Source of the DNA: a virus
IMG/VR virus record: IMGVR_UViG_3300031576_000012
Span: 30,997-94,996 of that record
Strand: one strand, 5' to 3'
DNA length: 64,000 bases
The notes beneath the pieces are model-generated. The model had not been told where the DNA came from. It searched no databases and saw only the letters and a program-made list of their open reading frames with translations. Positions 45,514-54,908 of the stretch are shown here, in pieces; positions within the stretch are counted from its first letter, which is position 1, and every line of letters starts with the position of its first letter. The position numbers and the translations under genes were made by a program.

Positions 45514-47503
45514 CATAAACATATTAATTAGTGTTAAAAACCAAGCTTCTGGACCTCTAAGACAGGTTCGGAAAGAGGTAACTGACTTCAGAAATGAACT
45601 AGTACAGTTCAATAGAAGGCTGTTTACTGCTAGTGCGGTTTATGCTACATTTACTCAAGCGTTTAGAAAAGCGTTTGATTTTGCAGCTGTAGGCGCAGAT
45701 TTTGATATGTTTAGAAGTAGGTTTGAATCTACTTTTGATGAAAGTTATTTGAAGAGATTGCGTATTGCGTCCAAAGGAACAATGGATGCGATGTCCATGA
45801 TGCAACTCTCTATTCAAAACCATGCTCGTGGTCTAAAACAAGCTGAAACAGAAAAGATCTTCACTTTATCTGTTGGTGCAGCTAAGTTATTAGGTACTTC
45901 GACTTCACAAGCCGCAAGTAAGATGTCAAAAGCCTTACATGGCTTGAGTGTTACTGGTATGCAGCAATTTATGGTTGCTTTGAACACCAATAATCAGTTC
46001 AAAAATATGGACGTAATGATTAAACGTCTAACCAAAGGGTTAAACTCTGCGGGAATGGAAACTACAAATTTCCGAAGAATCGCACTAAGAGAACTTGAAA
46101 TTGCTCTAGGGGAAATCTCAGCTGAAACTGGAGATGCTAAAACCCTATTTATGCAATTAGGTGCTAGTACTGATAGCGTAAGACAAGTATTTGGTAGTTT
46201 TCTATCAAGAGCTGTCTCACCTCTAGCTGCTGGAATGGCAAGATTGAATTGGGATTTATTCGATAAATTCAATGATATTTTGTCTAACTCTAATAAACAA
46301 GTCAAAAACTTAAGAGAAGGACTTGTAGACTTCGCTCAAATGGGCGGGGGTATTGTAGGAGCTACAGCAGGATTAGTCGGTGGATTGTCACTATTAGCTT
46401 TAGCTGGTTCGACATTAGGAGTTACATTTGGTGGAGTTGTAGGTCTTCTAAGTTTATTCTTAGTAGGAATGAAGAAAGCTAAAGATGGAAGTGGTGGTTT
46501 TCTACAAGCTATATCTAACTTTGGTACAGCTTTAAAGTTCTGGTATCAAGCGTTTACTTCTTATCAAGATGGGGTTTCAACCTTCTCTGGTGAAGTAATG
46601 GGCCGCTTAAATAAAATGGATGAGTCATCTAGAAATAGAATTGTATTCATCGCAAAAATGTTTGTATTGGCACGTTCTGCGATAGATGGTTTTACAGACG
46701 GGATTAAAAATACAATCAATTTTGCTACTAAATTATTAACTACGTTCGGTTTATTCGACGCAAAGACAAAACAATTTAGTAAAGGATTTGAAGATTTTAT
46801 TAAAGGATCATTTAAAGCATTAGGAGCAATGGCTACTGTTTGGGCTTTATTTAAAGGAGTCGGAGCAGTAAAAGGTATGCTATCCAAGATCCCAGGAGTC
46901 GGAAGACTCTTCGGAGGTGGTGGAGGCGCTCCAAAAGGAAATGCATCTGATCCTATTTATACAAGAAGCGCAGATGGCCTACTTGGTGGTGCAGGTGGAG
47001 CACTTGGAGGTATGACCAGTTTGTGGACTACCTTAACTGCTAAACATGCTCTAACAATGGGCAATGTCCTTAAAGTAGGATTAGGTAGCGCAGGTTGGCT
47101 TGCCGCAGCTGGAGCAGCTGGTTATGGCGTAGGAACAATGGCTGATCAACAGTGGGATCTTTCAGGTAAAATTGCTGATGCTTTGTTCAAGTCTTCTGCT
47201 GGTGCAAATGCTGGTAAGGATCTTTTAGGTTCTAATAAAGGTCAGGCCGGAGCACTTAATAGAGCTACTATGGATGAGGGATTTACTGCTTCTGCTCAGA
47301 ATTTTTCTAGAGCAAAGAATTTAGCAGGACTAGTATCTCAAATGGAATCAAAAGGTGGTTCATTTGATACAGAATCTCTTAAGAAATTGACCAGTGGTGG
47401 GTTAAACATTGAAGAAACAAATACTTTAATCGAAAATATTTATACATTTTTAAGAAATAATAAGCCTAATCAATTTGTCACTAAACTTAATGCAGGGAGT
47501 TAA
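45497..47503 (+). CDS. Tape measure protein
   Basis: Sets tail length and is held inside the tube. Helical N-terminal region (SGPLRQVRKEVTDFRNEL), Ala/Ser-rich middle, and a long hydrophobic stretch (about residues 278-322, GLSLLALAGSTLGVTFGG) that could enter the host membrane during injection; a second Gly/Ala-rich hydrophobic segment lies near residue 530. Starts at GTG, overlapping the chaperone extension by 17 bases. At 668 residues it predicts a rather short tail, if one residue corresponds to about 1.5 angstroms as in other phages. Confidence 0.85.
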   Translation: MAGPNNINILISVKNQASGPLRQVRKEVTDFRNELVQFNRRLFTASAVYATFTQAFRKAFDFAAVGADFDMFRSRFESTFDESYLKRLRIASKGTMDAMSMMQLSIQNHARGLKQAETEKIFTLSVGAAKLLGTSTSQAASKMSKALHGLSVTGMQQFMVALNTNNQFKNMDVMIKRLTKGLNSAGMETTNFRRIALRELEIALGEISAETGDAKTLFMQLGASTDSVRQVFGSFLSRAVSPLAAGMARLNWDLFDKFNDILSNSNKQVKNLREGLVDFAQMGGGIVGATAGLVGGLSLLALAGSTLGVTFGGVVGLLSLFLVGMKKAKDGSGGFLQAISNFGTALKFWYQAFTSYQDGVSTFSGEVMGRLNKMDESSRNRIVFIAKMFVLARSAIDGFTDGIKNTINFATKLLTTFGLFDAKTKQFSKGFEDFIKGSFKALGAMATVWALFKGVGAVKGMLSKIPGVGRLFGGGGGAPKGNASDPIYTRSADGLLGGAGGALGGMTSLWTTLTAKHALTMGNVLKVGLGSAGWLAAAGAAGYGVGTMADQQWDLSGKIADALFKSSAGANAGKDLLGSNKGQAGALNRATMDEGFTASAQNFSRAKNLAGLVSQMESKGGSFDTESLKKLTSGGLNIEETNTLIENIYTFLRNNKPNQFVTKLNAGS

Positions 47504-47505
47504 AT

Positions 47506-48222
47506 ATGGCTACAGATAGTACTCCTACAATTTATAGTTTTTCAAGACGAGCTTTAAAAAAAGCTAGATTAGAAGTAGTAAGAGGGGATAACATCTCTGG
47601 AATTTCTTTAGGAGCTTTAGCAGAATTTTTTATAAATCCCTCTACGTGGGCTGAAAGTAAAACGGCCAATTGGGTAAAACATAATGTTCCAGGTAATAGT
47701 GATCCTCATCAACAATGGACCTCAAGTGGTGCAAGAACAATAACTTTTGAAGCCTTAGTTACTAATGACTCAGAAAATGGCATGGTTGTAAAAGACTCAA
47801 GCCAAGCTGCAGTATGTAACCCTCCAAGAGTTACTTCTGTAGTTAAAAGGATTGGTGCTATTGCTGCACAGGCTTTTAATATCTCAGGATTAAACCTAGA
47901 CGATGTTAAAGCAATCAATAGTTCTTCGGCTTTGAAATTAAATATTAATGAGAAGTTAAACTTTTACAGAAGTTTATGTTATCCAAATTTGGTTTCATCT
48001 CGTAATAGGGTAGAATCTGCCCCTTTCTTTGTTAAGTTGATTGTAGGATCTACCTTTGGGAAAAGAACTCAAAACTCGTTATTTGTTGTAGATAAGGTAG
48101 ATATTCAGATTACTAAACAATATCCTGATCTAGCTCCAATTGAAGCTAGAGTTACCTTTACTTTAACGGAGTTTGTTGGAAGAATTCTATCAGCTGATAC
48201 AAATATTCTAACGGATCAATAA
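47506..48222 (+). CDS. Baseplate/tube adaptor protein (contractile injection system tube type)
   Basis: The N-terminal part KKARLEVVRGDNISGISLG is followed by AEFFINPSTWAESKTANWVK, which matches the FxFNPxxxxxSKxANW signature of the contractile injection system tube family that links tube and baseplate. The remainder is beta-rich and ends VRVTFTLTEFVGR-like. In many phages such a protein carries a C-terminal LysM domain; here the LysM-like part is encoded by the next gene. Confidence 0.72.
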   Translation: MATDSTPTIYSFSRRALKKARLEVVRGDNISGISLGALAEFFINPSTWAESKTANWVKHNVPGNSDPHQQWTSSGARTITFEALVTNDSENGMVVKDSSQAAVCNPPRVTSVVKRIGAIAAQAFNISGLNLDDVKAINSSSALKLNINEKLNFYRSLCYPNLVSSRNRVESAPFFVKLIVGSTFGKRTQNSLFVVDKVDIQITKQYPDLAPIEARVTFTLTEFVGRILSADTNILTDQ

Positions 48223-48545
48223 TGGCACGATTTAAAGATGGTTCAAGATATACTAATGGTAGTTTTACATTAGATGCTAATAAGAAAGAATTTTTAATTC
48301 TCCGAGGTAATGTTAGTATTCCTGAAAGTGGTCAGGATGTATTTTTTACTGTAAAAGGGGAACATCTTACCAGAGTGGATATTATATCTACGGAAGTATA
48401 TGGTAGGCCCGACTTGGGTTGGGTTATTATGGATGTCAATAAAATTAGACAACCCTTAGCAGATTTAAGAGTTGGTCAGGAATTACGAATTCCACCTCTC
48501 ACACTAGTTCAACAAGCGATTGAGCATTTAAACAAACAGGAGTAA
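48222..48545 (+). CDS. LysM-like baseplate wedge protein (gp53-like)
   Basis: Residues about 50-95 (TRVDIISTEVYGRPDLGWVI, then MDVNKIRQPLADLRVGQELR) follow the LysM/gp53 pattern: xxLSxxxYGxPxLWWxI, Asn, LxxGxxLxIP. The N-terminus has FxLDANKKEFLILRGNV. In myoviruses this small protein fixes baseplate wedges around the tube. One base overlap with the gene before (TAATG). Confidence 0.74.
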   Translation: MARFKDGSRYTNGSFTLDANKKEFLILRGNVSIPESGQDVFFTVKGEHLTRVDIISTEVYGRPDLGWVIMDVNKIRQPLADLRVGQELRIPPLTLVQQAIEHLNKQE

Positions 48546-48548
48546 AAT

Positions 48549-50210
48549 ATGGCATTCATTGACAAGAATGAGATGAAAGACCCATATTTTTCTGTCAGAA
48601 TCGGACCTCCTGGAGGACAACCTGATCAAATGGTCACTTTGCCTACTTGGGTACACCAGTTAATTTACTCTTTTGAATATTCAGAGACTATTAATGGTGG
48701 AGAAGATTCCGCTGCTAGAATTAAATTGTTGTTTTATGAAACTCTCAATAGACCTGGATCTGTATTAGATCTTAAGATTAAAGATGGTAACATTATCTTT
48801 AAGGAACCAAAGCAGGTAAAAGAGGGTACTAAACAAGCATCTACTAGCATTGCTAATAAACCAGTGGCTAGTAATCAAGCTAAAGAATCTGGGTCGAAAC
48901 AATCCGCAGATACTAAGGCTAAATCAGAAAAAGAAGCAGAGAAAAAACTTCCTTCTGTATTTCTCTTACAAGAAAGAAATACCATAGAAGTAACTTGGGG
49001 GTATAGAAGTGCTAAAAATGCTCTATTGCAACCCAGGACTGTTAGAGCTGAGATCTTACAAATTACCCACAGGGCATCTGGAGAAGATATAGCCTCTACA
49101 GAAGTAAGTGCGGTAGATATAGGTACTGGGGAATTCTCTAAAGTATTTCCAAAAGAAGGTATTGATTTTACTATTAAAAAAGTAAAAGAATTACTTAGCG
49201 GTGCCCTTAAAGATTCTAGAGCAGCCGACAAAGCAAATGATGATAAGCCAGCTCGTATTGATGATATAGCTACAGCAATTGCTACGGCTTTGTTAAAAGA
49301 CACAGAAGTAAACGTTCAATTAGCTGACTCTGATTTAAAGATTGATATCCAAGATGATATCAGTGGAAGAAGATGGAGTACAGGAACTAATCTTCATGAC
49401 TTCTTAAAAGATTTAGCAGAAAAGATTTTTGCTCATTATTATATGAGCACTACCGTTAAAAACGGAAAAGTAAAAGCAGTTTTAAATATCGTGTCTAGAA
49501 GAAAACACGAAGGTTCAACAAGATTCCACTTTATGTGGATGTCAGGTTTAGCCGCTGCTGGTATTAACTCTAATAAGGGAACTTCATTAGTGTTTAATAC
49601 ATTAAAAGATTATGATATGCAATTATACCCAGTAGGTGGTTCAGGTGGAAGTTCAACAGGGGTATGTTCAGAAGAAAAACAAGTAGTAGGTTCTTCAGCT
49701 AATTATGAAGGAATTTTTAGACCCAAAGGGGCAGAACCTGTAGGTTCGATACAGTTTGTTAAGGTACAACAAGTTAAAACTACTGGGGATACAGCTGAAA
49801 AAGTAGACGCTACAGGAGCACCAGTTTACTCAGCTTCTTGTAGTGAAGAAAGCCATATTGCTAAGGCGAATAGATTAGCTGGAAGAATGGAAGCAAATTT
49901 AAGACTTTCCTTTAATAGTATTGGGATACCAAGGCTAAAACCTGAAGTAATCTTCATGTCTAATATAGGACAGCGTTATAGTGGTTTGTATTATCTTCTC
50001 TCGGTTACTCATACAATTACAGCGGAAAGCGGTTATGTATGTGCAGCTGTGGGTGAATCTAATAGTATAGCAAGTGGCGGTGTTGATGTTGGTGGAAACC
50101 CAGCTGTTAAAGAACCTGCTCCTGATCAAGTTCAATTGGCATTCAGGGCAGAACCTGGAAAGTCAAAGAAGGCTATCTTAGATACAGCTACTGTGCTTAA
50201 GAAAAAATAA
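48549..50210 (+). CDS. Baseplate hub protein (gene D / gp27-like)
   Basis: Starts with a short domain (MKDPYFSVRIGPPG) and LIYSFEYSETINGGEDSAAR, typical of late control D proteins, and ends NLRLSFNSIGIPRLKPEV, then GQRYSGLYYLLSVTHTITAE, the usual C-terminal barrel. A Lys/Ala/Ser-rich disordered insertion occupies residues about 95-140. It forms the trimeric hub that carries the spike encoded by the next gene. Confidence 0.8.
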   Translation: MAFIDKNEMKDPYFSVRIGPPGGQPDQMVTLPTWVHQLIYSFEYSETINGGEDSAARIKLLFYETLNRPGSVLDLKIKDGNIIFKEPKQVKEGTKQASTSIANKPVASNQAKESGSKQSADTKAKSEKEAEKKLPSVFLLQERNTIEVTWGYRSAKNALLQPRTVRAEILQITHRASGEDIASTEVSAVDIGTGEFSKVFPKEGIDFTIKKVKELLSGALKDSRAADKANDDKPARIDDIATAIATALLKDTEVNVQLADSDLKIDIQDDISGRRWSTGTNLHDFLKDLAEKIFAHYYMSTTVKNGKVKAVLNIVSRRKHEGSTRFHFMWMSGLAAAGINSNKGTSLVFNTLKDYDMQLYPVGGSGGSSTGVCSEEKQVVGSSANYEGIFRPKGAEPVGSIQFVKVQQVKTTGDTAEKVDATGAPVYSASCSEESHIAKANRLAGRMEANLRLSFNSIGIPRLKPEVIFMSNIGQRYSGLYYLLSVTHTITAESGYVCAAVGESNSIASGGVDVGGNPAVKEPAPDQVQLAFRAEPGKSKKAILDTATVLKKK

Positions 50211-50221
50211 CGGAGGAGTTA

Positions 50222-51202
50222 ATGTCAATAAAGGTTAAGAACTGGATGGGGGAGTATAGTTATTTAGGCCCCTCTAAAGCTCTAGTAGTTGACAATAAAG
50301 ATCCTTCTTTTAAGGGCAGGATTAAGGTTTTAAGCCCTGTTTTTGGTGAAACTGGCTACATACATTACATTTACCCTGAAGATGGCTTCTTTAGCCCTCC
50401 AGATATAGGTTCGGTAGTACTTGTAGAGACAGACGGGGGAGACCCTAACTATATTGTAGCTAGAGGCACAATTAATGACGGGGACAAGTTAAACCCCGAT
50501 ACCAGAGTCGAATTAAGACGTTCTGTACCTACTAACAGGGGTTGGTCTACCCCAGGAGACTTAGACGCTCTAGGGAAGCCATTATCGACTAATGGGGGCC
50601 ATTTAATCGAGTTGGACGATGGTTTAGCCATTGATAACAACGGAAATGTAACCCATACCAAGGAATCTAAGGGTTTTAGGGTGTCTACGCTAGGTGGTCA
50701 CTTCCTACGCATGTGGGAAGAGGAAACTGATGGAACCCAGAAAAACCGAATAGAATTAGGTACTTCTGGTGGTCATAGCTTCTTTATGGCTGATGAGGCG
50801 GGTAAAACTAGCAATCAACAGCGTATAGAGTTTAAAACTACAGGGAATCAATATGTTCAGCTTATTGATGAAGCTGATTCCCAGCAACAGCAGGTTATCA
50901 TAAAAGATGCGGATCTCAGAACAATTGAAATCATTAAATCGAGTGATCGTATTCGCATTAGGAATTCGTCAAATACGATTCATATTGATATTGACCTTGC
51001 TAATGACACTATTGAAGTTGATGCAAAAATTGTAAAACTAGGTACAAATGCTACTGAGCATTTAGTTCGTGGAGATGCATTTAGAACTTTATTTAATATG
51101 CATACTCATCCAACTCCTGCTGGACCAAGTTTAAAACCATTTGAACAGATGGACCCTTCTTCAGCAAATACGCATCTTTCTAAAGAACATATGGTGGAGT
51201 AA
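50222..51202 (+). CDS. Baseplate spike protein (gp5/VgrG-like)
   Basis: The N-terminal OB-fold (VDNKDPSFKGRIKVLSPVF, FSPPDIGSVVLVETDGGD) is followed by repeating strands with a GGH/GNxxxL pattern every 25-30 residues (GGHLIELDDG, GGHFLRMWEEE, GGHSFFMADEA), which build the triple-stranded spike. The C-terminus has HTHPTPAGPS, a His-rich end that may bind a metal at the tip. No lysozyme domain is present. Confidence 0.85.
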   Translation: MSIKVKNWMGEYSYLGPSKALVVDNKDPSFKGRIKVLSPVFGETGYIHYIYPEDGFFSPPDIGSVVLVETDGGDPNYIVARGTINDGDKLNPDTRVELRRSVPTNRGWSTPGDLDALGKPLSTNGGHLIELDDGLAIDNNGNVTHTKESKGFRVSTLGGHFLRMWEEETDGTQKNRIELGTSGGHSFFMADEAGKTSNQQRIEFKTTGNQYVQLIDEADSQQQQVIIKDADLRTIEIIKSSDRIRIRNSSNTIHIDIDLANDTIEVDAKIVKLGTNATEHLVRGDAFRTLFNMHTHPTPAGPSLKPFEQMDPSSANTHLSKEHMVE

Positions 51203-51204
51203 TT

Positions 51205-51393
51205 ATGGCAGATTCTATTGCAACCTTACAAGGTAAAATTGTACTTTTGATTAATAATATGCTAACCCCTGCTTTTCAAGATCCAGCAGCTAGGTCAGCA
51301 GCTATCAGTCAATATGCTCTTGATCTAGCAACTGCTATTGATCAACATATTAAGTCACACAAAACTTCTGTAGAAAATGAAAGCTTAGTATAA
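51205..51393 (+). CDS. Small baseplate-operon protein, 62 aa
   Basis: Predicted helical (TLQGKIVLLINNMLTPAFQ, AISQYALDLATAIDQHIKS). Two bases from each neighbour, between spike and gp25-like genes. Such small proteins often assist spike or wedge assembly; the actual role is unknown. Confidence 0.64.
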   Translation: MADSIATLQGKIVLLINNMLTPAFQDPAARSAAISQYALDLATAIDQHIKSHKTSVENESLV

Positions 51394-51394
51394 T

Positions 51395-51787
51395 ATGCCT
51401 ATCGGTAGACCACATTTTGGTAAGGGACTTAAGTTTCCCATCAAAAATCAATTTGAAAGTCAAATGGGAGTCGATAAGATTCTAGAGGACATACAATTGC
51501 TTTTACTTACCTCACCAGGGGAAAGAGTAATGAGACCATTATTTGGTAGTGGGTTGCCTAGCCGATTATGGGATAATTTAGATATTGTAGCAGAAGAGGG
51601 TGTCAATGATATCGCTTTTGCTCTCAGAGAATTTGAACCAAGAGTTACTCTTATTGAGGTTCAACCACTAATTGATAGGGCTAGAGGCGCTGTCTTTTTT
51701 CAAATTAGAATGATTATTTTAGAAACCAATCAGGAGGCTAACTTAGTGTTTCCATTTAAGCCTGCTTCTGAAATTGGTCAACGATAA
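51395..51787 (+). CDS. Baseplate wedge protein gp25-like
   Basis: Reads GLKFPIKNQFESQMGVDKIL and LLLTSPGERVMRPLFGSGL, the conserved core of the gp25/W family: a short domain with TxxGERxMRPxFG. At 130 residues it has the normal size. It joins the sheath to the baseplate wedge. Confidence 0.9.
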   Translation: MPIGRPHFGKGLKFPIKNQFESQMGVDKILEDIQLLLLTSPGERVMRPLFGSGLPSRLWDNLDIVAEEGVNDIAFALREFEPRVTLIEVQPLIDRARGAVFFQIRMIILETNQEANLVFPFKPASEIGQR

Positions 51788-51800
51788 GGAGCTATAGAAA

Positions 51801-54800
51801 ATGGCAAGTAACCGCTCCATAGATTATGTGGCAAAAGATTTTGATTCTATCGTAGACGCATTAATTGCTTACGCTACTATCAATTTCGGACCAGATACTT
51901 CGTCTAATCGCCAATGGACAGACTTCAACGTTGATGATTTTAGCCGTACTTGGCTAGAACTATTAGCTTATGTTGGAGACTTAGTATTTTATTACTTAGA
52001 TGTCCAAGCTACACAAAGTAATCTTGAAACAGCTACAATTAGATCAGCTGTTTTAAACATCGCTAAACAATTCGGATATGTAGTCCCTACAGCGACTTCT
52101 GCCTCTGGTTTAGCCAAATTCACCTTAACAAGTGCTCAAACTGTTCCTGTTGGGTTTAGACTGTCTTCTACAAATGGAGCACAGTTCTTTGTAGCAAGTG
52201 CTACTACTCAACCAGGATCTACGTCATTGCAACCTATTTTACAGGTTGTTCAAGGTGAACAGAAGCAAGATACCTTTATCGCTAAAGGGGTGCAAAATGA
52301 AGAACTTATTCTTAATTTTATCCCTCTAGTTAAAGATACAGATAACTCAATTGCATTGCTTAAAAGTCCTCGTGTTACTGTTAATGCTAATGCCTTTGAT
52401 CTTGTAGAAACCTTCGTTAATAGCCTACCTACAGATAAACACTATCGTTTATTCACAGATCCAGATGGAAGAACTATCTTGAGATTTGGCGATGGTATCT
52501 TTGGTGAAAAACTAGATTCTAATGATAGTGTAATTGCAGACTACCGAGTAGGTGGTGGCACGGTGGGTAATATCGCTGCTGATACACTTACAACATTAGT
52601 TGACAGCTCTACCTTCATCCAATCCGTAACCAATTCAGAAGCTTTCAGTGGAGGCGCAGATGAGCCTTCTACTGATAGGTTAAGGGGATTAGTCCCTGCT
52701 CACTTGAAAACTCTGGAACGAGCGGTAGCTCTACAAGATTATGCTGATATCGTTTTGGCTAACTTTCCTTCAGTTTCTAAGGCAGCCGCTGAAAGAAATA
52801 TAGATGACCCAGGAGTGGACATAAATGTCTACATTGTACCTTCAGGTACTTCTATTACTCCTATTACATCTAATCCGTCTCTACTAAACAACATTGGTGA
52901 TTATCTAGACGAACGGAAACCAGTGACTACAGTTATTAGCATCAGAGATGCTTTTGCTGTAGATACTTTATTTAAATTAGAAATGTTCTTACAGAATGGT
53001 ATTTCACGATCAGATGTTGCTGAAAATGTTACCACTCTATTAGAGACCTTTTTTAATCTAGAATCTGGTGATGTAGATGGAAGTGGTACCAAGTTCGGGC
53101 AGACCATTTTAATTAATGACCTATATGATATTTTGGCTACAATTGAAGGTGTTGATAGATTTGAACTTAAAAAGTTTCATTATCGCCCACGAGTAGTAGT
53201 CAGTAAATCATTAGGAGCTAATTATATCGTAGGAGAGGTTAAACTCTTTCCAACTGCTGATGATTCAGAATGGTTAATTGCCCCAAATTACTCTGTAACA
53301 AATCCAGAGTATATCTCATATACTGCCTTTAAAAAGATTAGGGCTGCAGTAACCAACTTAAGTGAAGACAGTCTTTCAGATGATACTTTAAATTTCTCAG
53401 CTGTAGAAAGTTCTACTTCTGCTATTAATATAGAGGGAGCAGTAAATCAAGTATTTGATTCAACTAAGACTTTTTTAACAGATGAATTCGTAGGAGGTTC
53501 AGATGCGATTACTATTACAAATGTCTCAGGCAATACTTGGGATTTCTCAGGAGCAGCTTTTACTCCTCGTAATGGTGATAGAGTCCAGCAAGGTAGTAAT
53601 TTTGCTTTCATAAAACAAATTATAGATGTGGATACGTTTCTTCTTTCCTCTGGAGCACCAGGAGCTTTATCTAACGGTGCAGCTACAATGATTAGAGATG
53701 AGTATCTCTTTATTGATGCAGCTAATAATATCTGGACTATTGAAGATAATGATGCCCATTCTTTAGTATTATCACAATTTGCGATAAACAATGTTATCAT
53801 ATCAGACGTAGCAGCCGGTGAATATAAGGTTGTTAAAAGTCTTATCGGCGCTAACTTAGTGTTTAGAAATTTAACTTTTCAAGGAATCGACTATAACACA
53901 CATAATACTTTCTACAGATTAAATTCAAATTTCAATCTTGTAGGAACTATTAGTGATGAGTTTCAGATTTCGAGACCCCAACAAAGACTAGGAAATTTTG
54001 GTGTAAACGTAACCATTGATTCCTTTAGTTTAAGCACTCCAACTCCTGGAAAGGGAAGAGTACACTTTGCTGGAGCACCAGACTTTAGTGGTGTAACAGT
54101 AGGTACTTCAAGTGATTATGTCCTAATTGATAATAATAAAAATATCTTTGAAATTGTAGGCGTGAATAACGTAGACAAGACAGTGGATATTCTTCATCAA
54201 TCAGGAACAACAGTAAATCCTATGGTATCAGGTGGATCTCCTGCATCAATTTGTCAACGATATTACAGTGATAATAACGAGATAAGTTTTGCGATAGGCA
54301 TTTCAAACCTCCCAACAGGGTTAGGTTTTCAAGCTTTAGGTTCTATTACAACAGTTCCTGTTGCGAATATTGTAGACGGGGAAACCTTCGTATTAAATGA
54401 CGGAGTTAATCCTATCGTTACCTTTGAGTTCAACAAAGTAGGTACAGTAGCTTTCGGGAACGTAGAAGTAGATCTTATAACAGGCTCTCCTACAACTGCT
54501 AATGATGTAAGAGACAGAATTATAACAGCTATCTCAGGAGCACCATTACTAGCTATTTCAGGCTCTATTGGTGGAGCAAGTCTAGTAGCTTTACAGAATG
54601 ATTCTTTGGGAACCCAAGGAAATCAGAACGTTATAGAAGGTGTAGCTGATGCTGGCTTTACAGTAATAGGCATGTCAGGGGGGTTAAATTCGGGAAGTAT
54701 CCCAACCCCTATCATTCCTGGTCCGGCACAATTCCCTGATGATTTAGGATTTGATAATAGCGGCAATTCCTTGGATCATTTTGAATTCAGGATATCCGGT

Positions 54801-54893
54801 TTTGCTGATGACGTTGTAAATTTAAGAAAAAATGAAATCCCACAATTTGACTCAGATGATTTAGAGTTAGATCTTCGTGGCGGCGTAGTTTAA
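51801..54893 (+). CDS. Baseplate wedge protein (J/gp6-like)
   Basis: The N-terminal 100 residues (DYVAKDFDSIVDALIAYA, WLELLAYVGDLVFYYLDVQA) and the following domain up to about residue 480 (GGGTVGNIAADTLTTLV, then RVVALQDY-type segment, ERAVALQDYADIVLANFPSV) match the baseplate J family. Beyond that the protein is extended by about 500 residues with beta domains, two of which look like the small GD-turn domain found in sheath and neck proteins. The last 100 residues are acidic. It forms the wedge core; extra domains probably face outward. Confidence 0.86.
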   Translation: MASNRSIDYVAKDFDSIVDALIAYATINFGPDTSSNRQWTDFNVDDFSRTWLELLAYVGDLVFYYLDVQATQSNLETATIRSAVLNIAKQFGYVVPTATSASGLAKFTLTSAQTVPVGFRLSSTNGAQFFVASATTQPGSTSLQPILQVVQGEQKQDTFIAKGVQNEELILNFIPLVKDTDNSIALLKSPRVTVNANAFDLVETFVNSLPTDKHYRLFTDPDGRTILRFGDGIFGEKLDSNDSVIADYRVGGGTVGNIAADTLTTLVDSSTFIQSVTNSEAFSGGADEPSTDRLRGLVPAHLKTLERAVALQDYADIVLANFPSVSKAAAERNIDDPGVDINVYIVPSGTSITPITSNPSLLNNIGDYLDERKPVTTVISIRDAFAVDTLFKLEMFLQNGISRSDVAENVTTLLETFFNLESGDVDGSGTKFGQTILINDLYDILATIEGVDRFELKKFHYRPRVVVSKSLGANYIVGEVKLFPTADDSEWLIAPNYSVTNPEYISYTAFKKIRAAVTNLSEDSLSDDTLNFSAVESSTSAINIEGAVNQVFDSTKTFLTDEFVGGSDAITITNVSGNTWDFSGAAFTPRNGDRVQQGSNFAFIKQIIDVDTFLLSSGAPGALSNGAATMIRDEYLFIDAANNIWTIEDNDAHSLVLSQFAINNVIISDVAAGEYKVVKSLIGANLVFRNLTFQGIDYNTHNTFYRLNSNFNLVGTISDEFQISRPQQRLGNFGVNVTIDSFSLSTPTPGKGRVHFAGAPDFSGVTVGTSSDYVLIDNNKNIFEIVGVNNVDKTVDILHQSGTTVNPMVSGGSPASICQRYYSDNNEISFAIGISNLPTGLGFQALGSITTVPVANIVDGETFVLNDGVNPIVTFEFNKVGTVAFGNVEVDLITGSPTTANDVRDRIITAISGAPLLAISGSIGGASLVALQNDSLGTQGNQNVIEGVADAGFTVIGMSGGLNSGSIPTPIIPGPAQFPDDLGFDNSGNSLDHFEFRISGFADDVVNLRKNEIPQFDSDDLELDLRGGVV

Positions 54894-54908
54894 TAGTAGG
54901 AGCAAAGA

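Noticed and set aside
48875-49303. Leftward 142-codon frame inside the baseplate hub gene
   Set aside because: Lies wholly within a clear structural gene on the other strand; no ribosome site or partner genes.
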